DNA from: Lucifuga dentata
Taxonomy: Eukaryota > Chordata > Actinopteri > Ophidiiformes > Bythitidae
Assembly (NCBI GenBank): GCA_014773175.1
Contig: VXCM01000253.1
Location: 1-64,000 of the forward strand
Reading direction: 5' to 3'
DNA length: 64,000 nucleotides
A program made the translations under genes and the position numbers. Shown piece after piece: positions 56,588-64,000 of this stretch. Within the stretch, counting starts at the first letter, position 1, and every line of letters begins with the position of its first letter. Below the pieces are notes generated by a model that was given only the letters and a program-made list of their open reading frames with translations, searched no databases and was not told the DNA's origin.

Positions 56588-57315
56588 ATCACTGGACGAT
56601 ATGAAAAATGTTTTTTTTTTAGATTTATCAATATATATCATGATATACATCATGGTAAAGATTCTGCTGCATTTCAAGTCACTTGAACTTCAAATTTATT
56701 TTGGCATATTCTTTATGCATGTTCTGAACGTAAAAAATAAGCAACAATTGTATGAACTGAAAAAATGCAAATTGCAGTCATCCTTAATAAATAAATCCAA
56801 GCTTCAGACTGAAGCCACAGCTTCGTCAGCAGTGACGAAGTTGTGGCTAATTTCTGGCTAATTTTACAGTGAACATGGCCACTCTGCTTTGTGTCAGACT
56901 TTAAATAACCAAAAAGATGCCACACTGCTGACATTTTTTTTTGACCTTGCTTATCCACAACATCCATTTTCTTTGGGACAGTTGAGCTCTTACTTTCTTC
57001 CTCATCATTTGATTTTTCAATCGCTTTCTGACCTCTTTATCTGACTTTTGCTCACATATCACCACACGAGCTGTGACGTGTTCACCATTTAGCGAAATGC
57101 TGCTTTGAGGAAGTGGGCGGGCTGTTATTATGATGCCACCAGATTGGCCAGTTTGTTCCAGTTCTGACAAGCTACTGGCTGTTTGAGCTGTCATTAAGTT
57201 ACTGTAGTCAAGCGCTATTTTCTATCGACTTTATATTGATGTCCTCATTTTCATATTGAAGATTTTTTTTTATGTTGTGATATGATTATATATCATTTAT
57301 ACTGTTCAGCCCTAC
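56588..57315. mobile_element. Putative MITE with ATCGTCCAG/GGGCTGAACAG-type ends
   Basis: The left part CACTGGACGATATGAAAAA and right part ATATCATTTATACTGTTCAGCCC resemble the two ends of a common fish element (GGGCTGnACGATAT termini). The interior has an imperfect 16-bp inverted repeat at 56811-56847. The minus frame at 56901-57194 is within it and has no known domain. Confidence 0.4.
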
Positions 57316-57790
57316 CTCTGAATGAGTTTTTTCCCCAATTATATAAATCTCTTTGTGAATCACAGCAGCATGGGACATGAAAGTAACAGATGAGGCGACA
57401 ATAAAGACAGAAAGGTCATTTTTTTTTTTTTTTTTTTTTTTTGCAGGCTAGATCCACTGAAACTTGAGGTCGTCTGAGGAGATTTCACTCATTTGAATCT
57501 ATGCCGAGTGATAAAACTGTCAGTAAAGAGATATGACTGTTGTCGTCTGAATCCAACAAAATCGTTCTCTTAACCTTCAGCAAAAGAGAGAGAGGAGCCA
57601 AAAGAAGGGAAGAAAGACCGGCACATCCTGCCATCCTGCCTCTTCCTCTCCTCTCATTGGAATGAAAGACACATTTGGTGGCTTCTGTAAGGAATGTTAA
57701 TCACTTATCGATCTGTGGCCAACTCTTGTCCCTCTTGTCGTGTGAGTGAATGCCATTCCTTCGCAATGCAGGGAAGAAGCCCTGTTCTGC

Positions 57791-58175
57791 TTAAAGGGCT
57801 GTACTGGTGATTTTTGCATGTTTGAGCCCAATAAATACTACCTGCCTACTGCCAGCCATTTTCCAAAACACACTTGTGGAGTGATACATTTTTAGCATTG
57901 TTTTTCCCACCTTACAGACTGCTTCAGTTCATTCCAATATGATATAAAAAAAATCAGCTTTTAGAGATTTGAAACTTGCTTGAGATATGTAATCCATCAC
58001 AGTGAACCCCAATGCCATTATTGTTTTTTGTTGAAGTTACTTAATTTAACTGGTGCAGTGTGGAGCTACACTGATGAAAATGTATTTCTCCACCAGGGAA
58101 TATAGTCCCAGAAGAAAATTGCTTTTTACAAAGCAATTAAAACAACCATACCTTTTACAATAGTGTGTAAGTTTT
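57791..58175 (-). mobile_element. TTAA-MITE, right part lost
   Basis: TTAAAGGGCTGTACTGGTG, then GATATGTAATCCATCACAGT and CCACCAGGGAATATAGTCCC, in the same orientation as the copy at 45658. The far terminus is missing. Confidence 0.85.
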
Positions 58176-58589
58176 AGCATTGTGTTTGCATCTATCAAAC
58201 CATGTATCATCTCACCAACAAGCCACCAACTCTATAACCTCAGAAAAAGCTTTGTGCTGTACTTAGAACAGTATTCTATGAAAACTCACCAATCAGAATA
58301 GAATAATAATAATAATGTAAATTAAAAAAATATTAATGAAAACCATTTTATGTATGAATCATTCACCACAATAACACAATTTCCACACATTTCAGTTGTT
58401 TTAACTTTTCTGTAGAAATTTCTATAATTTCGAGCACAACACCACTGCTCCCAAGCTCCCAATCCCAAAAAGTGACCAAACACCCACTTGTAGACATTTT
58501 CATGTGACGCATTCCATGACAATTTTCTACATCTTTCTGGATTATCTTACTGGATCATGACTTATTTGCTGTTTTATCTTCCTGTAATG
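58176..58589. other. Intergenic, no gene seen
   Basis: AT-rich DNA without recognised repeats. Confidence 0.35.
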
Positions 58590-58900
58590 ATTTATTGTGT
58601 GCATGTGTGTGATTGTGTTTTGCTTGCTTCCTCACTTGCTACTACTATTGTACGACTATTGCACACCTGGCTATTGGAGGAGAGGGAATCTCTTTTTGAA
58701 TTGCCTCTCCTGAAGTTTCTTCCATTTTTTTCCATATATAAGTTTTTTTTTTTTTTTTNTTTTTTTTTTTTTTTGTTCTTATGTGGTTGTTATTCTTGTC
58801 TTTATAGAGCTTTGGCTGGGCTGAGAACCCTTGGTGCGTGGGCCTGTGAAGCCCTTTGAGATATTGCATGAGATATTGATCTATATAAACTTGAAATGAT
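58590..58900 (+). mobile_element. L2-like 3' end repeat, copy 2
   Basis: Shares GGAGGAGAGGGAATCTC, TTGCCTCTCC, GAACCCTTGGTGCGTGGGCC and TGTGAAGCCCTTTGAGATA with copy 1 at 19755. Ends CTATATAAACTTGAAATGA, a typical LINE-type 3' end. Poly-T with an N at 58759 lies inside. Confidence 0.65.
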
Positions 58901-59058
58901 TTGACATAATATTTAAACTTTATTTATTTATTTATTTACAGTGGAAAACTGACATGATGACAAACCTATATTTCTTTCCAATTTCAAAAAACTATGACTG
59001 ATTATATTAATGATATTTATATTCTGCTCTGTATAGACGAGCATTTATCAATTTTACT

Positions 59059-59060
<2 letters not shown>

Positions 59061-59098
<38 letters not shown>
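59061..59098. repeat. (GA)n microsatellite at CpG-island edge
   Basis: Pure GA tract directly before the GC-rich segment. Confidence 0.95.
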
Positions 59099-59099
<1 letters not shown>

Positions 59100-59100
<1 letters not shown>

Positions 59101-59580
59101 ATTATTTTGAATGCGCGCTGTCGGCACGCACTCTGCAGCACTTGCGCGCTCCTTTTACGCTCCGATCACCTCTCCACGTAGTAAACCTCTCCACGCGCTC
59201 CGTGCCCAACACACCGACGGAGTCTACCGGTGAGTGAGGACACAGCGCCATCCGTGATTCACCGACCGCCTCCCCTTCCCTCTCCTCATCCTCCTCCTCC
59301 TCATCCTCCGGTTGTTGTTGCGCTTCTGCTGCAGCGTCCAAGTTCAGGTGAGCCTAAAAAATCTCCGGAACAACAAGTAGGCTACCTCTCCAGTACCGAC
59401 CAAAATGGACCCTCCCTCCCGTTAGATGGGTATCATAAATGGGCCAAGCAGGATGTGATGGCTCGCTAGAAGAAGCAGGAGGATGGCTGAACCAGGCTTC
59501 TCTGCGGCGGCGGTGCTGCTGCTCCTGCTGGGCTTCCTCTCGGTGTCCTCCGTTAATGCCGGTGAGTTTTTATACCACAG
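59100..59580 (+). promoter_or_regulatory. CpG-rich promoter-like segment and 5' UTR
   Basis: The only sizeable CpG-dense, GC-rich stretch in the window (GCGCGCTGTCGGCACGCAC, CTTGCGCGCTCC, CACGCGCTCCGTGCCC). It has no evident TATA box. ACCGGTGAGTGAGG at 59228 is a strong splice donor, and TTCTGCTGCAG at 59325 a fair acceptor, so the 5' UTR may be split. A tiny upstream frame (ATG GCT CGC TAG, 59458-59469) lies 13 bp before the coding start. Confidence 0.55.
59483..59561 (+). CDS. First coding exon of a secreted or membrane protein
   Basis: ATG in good context (AGGAGGATGG) opens MAEPGFSAAAVLLLLLGF and continues LSVSSVNA, a classic signal peptide: short N-region, Leu/Ala-rich core, small residues before cleavage. 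After 26 codons plus one base comes the consensus donor GTGAGT. The CpG-rich DNA just upstream supports a real promoter. I cannot name the gene from the signal peptide alone. The phase-1 end is usual for genes whose later exons code for extracellular modules. Confidence 0.65.
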
Positions 59581-60695
59581 GCTGGTGAGCGATCACGAGT
59601 AAACCCGTCAATATATCGTGATTTACCAGCTGATCACAAGCGTCAGCTGTGTTGTTAATGACAGAGCACGCTGTCTAATGTCAGTGTCCGTACATTTATG
59701 TCATTGCATTAATGGATCCTTTGGGGAAACCAGCTGGCATAACCGTGTGTCATGCGTCTGTGTGTGTTGCGTGTGCGCGATGTGCAGTCATAAACAGTAA
59801 CATTTGCAATACCAAAAATGTCTGACTCAGGTAATTTGATTTTATATCAAGTTGTATTATCTTATTGGAAAATAACCCAAAGTATTCAGAAAATTCCAAG
59901 ACTTATTCAATTTTTCACAAGTGTTAATATCTGGAAATAAGAGACATTATTATTCCTTATATGACAATAGTGCTTATGAAGTTATTGGCATATGTTGGAC
60001 AATCTCATCATGGCAGCAAATTTCTAAACTTAATGTAAGGAAAAACTAAATAACAAAAAAAAAAACAAAAAACAAAAACAAACCAAAAAACCCCCCCAAA
60101 AAACCTAATACTTTTGCTTCAGTATCTATAATGTGCTGATGGATAAAAAATTAGACCGATGATAAGTTATGCAATAGTTTCATACCTGTTTGTACTGTTT
60201 AAATATCATCATATGTGTTGGATATGGACATTCCCTCATCTATGATTAATCATATACAGTATTTTTAACCTGCGGAAGGTGTATTCAAGGAGAAAATTCA
60301 TCTTCAGGGTAGAAGATCTTGGTTGCATTACATCCCCATAATAAGCAGAGAGATGACAGATAGCCTTTTGAAAAGCCCAAATCTTGAGGATAAGCTCGTC
60401 TCAGATTTATTTCGGCCTCAAGAGAGAGCTTATATTTGGTTTGCTGAGGCTGGAGATGAATATAGGCTTAAGAAGGAATTTTATGATTCTGCAGGCAGCT
60501 TTGGCTTTAGCAGCAAATGGCTTAAGAATGTTTCAAAAATCTGACTACTATTGATTCTGTGTGTGTGTGTGTGTGTGTGTATGAATTTATGTGCATGTGT
60601 GTATGACTCATTTCAGGAAGATAAACAGTGAGGGCATTGGGAAAACAGCAAAATGGGACTCAGAGCAATATATCATGTGTAACTTGAACATTTCC

Positions 60696-60734
<39 letters not shown>

Positions 60735-61424
60735 GCCTATTACATATCTATTTTACATCTATTCTACATCACTGAACACCAAATCTCTGGGAGCCACTGA
60801 CAGTTTTTCTTCAAAAAAAACAAAAAACAAAAAACAAAAAAACTATCCCGCTGGTTCTCAAACTATGGTACATGTAGCTCTGGTGGTACTTGAAGTGTCC
60901 CGATTTACTTATTTATTTATTTATTACAGGGACAATGTACATTAATGAACATTTCTGTAAATGGACCAGTGTTAGCCACAGGCTAATTTTCATCTGTAGT
61001 TCCTGGCCAAATGTTAAAAGCATCCTTAAAAAAAGCAAACAAAAACAAACAAACAAACAACAATTAGATTAGATTAATAATCTAGATTAGATTAATAATA
61101 AATTAGATTAATAATAACATTAATAATATTAATATTAATAATAATTAATCTAAATTAGATTAATAATAACAATTAGATTAGACTAATAATTTTTAGTTTA
61201 ATTATTAGTCTAATCTAGTTTTAGGTCCTTTTTTTTTGTTGAAAATAGGCCAACTCATCCTGCCTGTACATTATGTCAGTAACTTTTTTTGCGATCATAC
61301 AATGAACTTAATTTCAGAACAGCACACCTGCAGACACAAGGATTTATCATCATTTTCCTTATAACCAGTAGCTTGTTTGTGAGTCGTGCAGTTAGGGTTA
61401 GTGTTTGGATTAGTTAGGGTTAGC
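59581..61424. other. Intron 1 of the 59.5-kb gene, first part
   Basis: AT-rich DNA with (GT)n at 60560-60582, (CA)n at 60701-60729, A-rich runs, and a repeat fragment at 60845-61050 (CTGGTTCTCAAACTATGGTA, then TTATTACAGGGACAATGTAC) resembling hAT-type fish repeats. 61060-61210 is an ATTAGATTA / TAATAAT low-complexity stretch. The 73-codon plus frame at 60323 has no splice or domain support. Confidence 0.45.
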
Positions 61425-62985
61425 AGTTTGCCTACCGACCCAACAGATCCACCAGAGATGCCATTGCTAAAGTTCTGCACACCACACTGAGCCACCTCGA
61501 TGGTAACTACGTGAGATTGCTGTTCATTGGCTACAGCTCAACATTCAGTACCATAGTCTTCCATACCCTGTCCTCCAAACTCCAGGATCTGGGACTCAGC
61601 ACCTCCCTCTGCAACTGGGTCCAGGACTTTCTGACAGGGAGACCGCATGTTCTCCAACACACTCACACTTAACATAGGGGGGCCCCCCAGGGATACGTAC
61701 TGAGTCCACTGCTGTACTCCCTCTACATCTCTGACTGTGTGGCAACACATGCCACCAACTCCATTGTGAAGTTTGCAGACGACACAGTGGTGGAGGGCCT
61801 GATCTCCCACAGCGATGAGAGGGCCTACCTGGATGAGGTAGACTGTCTCTCACTGTGGTGTCAGGACAACCACCTTTTCCTGAACATTGACAAGACCAAG
61901 GAGTTGTTGGTGGATGTCAGGAGGCAGCGGGGAAGTTACCCCCCCAACCCTACAGATCAGCGGGACCCCAGTGGAGAGTGAGGAGCCTTAAGTACCTTGG
62001 TGTTCATACTGTATCACTGAGGACCTCACCTGGAACACTCACACAAACTTCCTGGTCAGCAAGGCCAGACAGTGCCTCTGCCATCTCAGGAAGTTTATGA
62101 CTCAGGAAGTTTAAAGTGTCATCCCCATTTTAAAGTCGTTCTACTTGAGAGCATCCTGGAAGCACCACCGCTTGGTATGGGAACTGTACTGTACAGGACC
62201 AGAAAGCCCTGCAGCAGGTGGTGCGTTTGGCTGAGCGCACCATCAGGTCTTCCCTTCCAGCCCTGCAGGACATTTATTCCAGGAGGTGCATGATCAGGAC
62301 TCTCAGCATCAAAAAAGACTCCACCCACCCCGGACACAAACTGTTCAGGCTGCTGAGGTCAGGAAGCCTCTGCANAAAAAAGACTCCACCCACCCCGGAC
62401 ACAAACTGTTCAGGCTGCTGAGGTCAGGAAGCCTCTGCAGCAACAAGATGACTGAGAGACTCAGGAGGAGCTTTTATCCTCAGACAATAAGACTCCTCAA
62501 CAGCAACACATGATGGACCATCCACATACCCCCTTCCCCTTCTCTCACACACTCCTCTCTACTTCTCACACAATCTCTCTCTCACACTTATACTCACACT
62601 CACTACACACACAGACAAATTCAGTCATCTGTAGCTGCATTTACACTATGTACAGCACTATTTTGCACGTATTTATTGATACTGATGTACAAACATTCTC
62701 CTGGTTGGTTGTAAATAGATTGTATACTTATACATTTTTAATTCTTAATTTTGCTCTTGTTGCCTTATCCTTATTTTTATTTTGTTTTTATTTTATCATN
62801 TTTTTAATTCTTAATTTTGCTCTTGTTGCCTTATCCTTATTTTTATTTTGTTTTTATTTTATCATAGTTTTTATACTTAAGAAGCACAGTCTGGGACTCT
62901 ACCAGAAAAAAAGCATTTCATTGTTGTTATACTTGTATGGCTGCACGTGACAAATAAAACTTTGAAATTTGAAACTTGAGATGGA
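61425..62985 (+). mobile_element. Dead CR1/L2/Rex1-type LINE
   Basis: The 5'-truncated reverse transcriptase region begins [18 protein letters not shown]. Motif A is [13 protein letters not shown], with the expected catalytic Asp replaced by Gly. A stop follows at HTHT. Motif B is GAPQGYVLSPLLYSLYISD and motif C FADDTVV is intact, then WCQDNHLFLNIDKTKELLVD. The end is HPGHKLFRLLRSG and RRSFYPQTIRLLNS, followed by a 3' UTR ending GACAAATAAAACTTTGAAAT. Frame shifts after about 61980. Blocks of 64 and 65 bp are repeated around the N bases at 62375 and 62800. It lies in intron 1 of the gene starting at 59483. Confidence 0.88.
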
Positions 62986-63674
62986 GATGGTACTTATACT
63001 CGGTTCAAAAAATTTTAACAACTGTTGTGACACTACAGTTCTCTGTATTTAGTCTGGTGATTGTGTTAGTATTGAGCAGACAGGGAGAGAAGCAGAGAGA
63101 GAGAGAGTCCATTCCTCTTCAAGTAATGCCATTAATTCACACTCCAAGCACTCTGGCTGGTTGTTCAATATTTGCAGAGGTGCGAGAAAATGTGACAATC
63201 TAATTTACAAAAAGTGACAGGCCACAGGTTTGTAATCTGAGCTAAACAGAAAGAAAGAGCAGTGCAGCTTAATCACATCACACACACACACTTTCAAACA
63301 AGGTGGGTGAGCCTAATAGGGGAAGATGGTGCAGAATAAAGCAGTACACACACACACACACCTGGAAGTTAAAGTACAAATGGAAAACCCTGCCATTATT
63401 ATAGGAGAGTCCATTGGGGAAAAACAGGAAAATGGCTAGAATAGTTGAAAATCACTATAACAAGCAACATAACATCAGCTACCTGGCAGAGAACAAAGGG
63501 AACTGATTGGTATATGCAGACAGAGGGCTGATTATGGAATTGGGAGCAGGCAAGTGTGTCAGGTGATTGAGCAGAAGAGGGAAACTCAAGGGTGACGGCT
63601 GGTGGACAGGTGGAGAATTGCAGTTTCATGACACAGGTTTTGGATGATAATTGGTATTTGCGCTTCTCTCCCAG
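62986..63674. other. Intron sequence, no gene seen
   Basis: Unique-looking DNA with short CA runs (63278-63292, 63348-63361). Confidence 0.4.
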
Positions 63675-63730
63675 CTGCTTACACTCCAGATGCCCCGCGT
63701 CTTGGTCAACAGACAGAACACAGTGCCGAG
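63675..63730 (+). CDS. Candidate second exon of the 59.5-kb gene
   Basis: Acceptor CGCTTCTCTCCCAG and donor GTAACA frame 56 bp. With the one base carried from the first exon they read AAYTPDAPRLGQQTEHSAE without a stop and end in phase 0. The composition suits the start of a mature extracellular protein. The donor is weaker than consensus, and a 19-codon match in phase can occur by chance. Confidence 0.35.
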
Positions 63731-64000
63731 GTAACAACACACGCCATCAAGAAGTGCCCGGGGTCGACGCGGCCAATACGATCATAGATTATATGCCAGT
63801 TTACAAACCTGATAACCCTAATAACCGCTGACATTTCACCATGATCACCTTTCTGCTCAGATCACGCTACAATTTTTAAGTTGTGTAGCACAACTGGAGA
63901 AAGTGCTCTACACAGATTATAAGCTTTGCCTCCATTGTTGTGTCACTGTTTACGTCTTAGAACTATTCTGTCATTAGTTGCATATTAGAAAGGTCAGCAG
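63731..64000. other. End of window, no gene seen
   Basis: No recognised repeat or exon. The rest of the 59.5-kb gene would lie beyond the window. Confidence 0.4.

Noticed and set aside
59230..59469. 79-codon Pro-rich frame in the CpG-rich segment
   Set aside because: It has no ATG at its start and overlaps the likely 5' UTR and splice signals.
60323..60544. 73-codon plus frame in intron 1
   Set aside because: No known domain, splice site or repeat match to support it.
1..64000. tRNA or rRNA genes, CRISPR arrays, bacterial operons
   Set aside because: Only SINE-derived tRNA-like heads were found, and the sequence is vertebrate nuclear DNA.

Overview
This is vertebrate nuclear DNA, almost certainly from a teleost fish. 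The evidence is the dense (CA/GT)n and (GA/CT)n microsatellites, tRNA-derived SINEs of fish type, RTE and CR1/L2/Rex1-type LINEs, hAT, Tc1/mariner and TTAA-inserting DNA transposons, a solo Ty3/gypsy-like LTR, and a fish-type secreted lectin with two C-type lectin domains. Genes are sparse and split by introns, so bacterial features (operons, ribosome binding sites, CRISPR) do not apply. Most long open frames are translations of simple repeats.

Layout. 1-11.6 kb: repeats only: an RTE LINE 3' tail, SINEs, a ~155-bp tandem repeat running into telomere-like CCCTAA-rich DNA (5.3-5.9 kb), and MITEs. 11.9-14.0 kb, minus strand: a gene I do not recognise, with three small phase-matched exons and a long last exon coding for acidic repeats and two basic NLS-like repeats. 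One frame switch and one in-frame TAG make it a probable pseudogene. 14.7-25 kb: dense mobile elements, including a solo LTR with a GTAGA duplication, a hAT MITE with an 8-bp duplication and a 5'-truncated RTE LINE with a 15-bp duplication. 25-37 kb: microsatellites, SINEs, a dead Tc1-like element and two CTCF-like motifs. 37.7-41.3 kb, plus strand: the best-supported gene, a five-exon secreted lectin whose exon phases all fit and give 336 codons plus stop. 42-59 kb: further MITE copies, tandem duplications, hairpins and a decayed LINE carrying a nested short insertion. 59.1-59.6 kb: a CpG-rich promoter-like segment and the first coding exon (signal peptide, then a splice donor) of a secreted or membrane protein on the plus strand. 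Its intron holds a dead CR1/L2/Rex1-type LINE, and a phase-matched candidate second exon lies at 63.7 kb.

Two themes recur. First, at least ten copies of one MITE family (about 540-640 bp when complete) share AGGACCATACC termini, and the ends I checked abut TTAA. Second, 31 single N bases punctuate the window. At 16 of them the ~61-67 bases before the N are repeated directly after it, which looks like unmerged contig overlaps rather than biology. I see no sign that the three genes act together.
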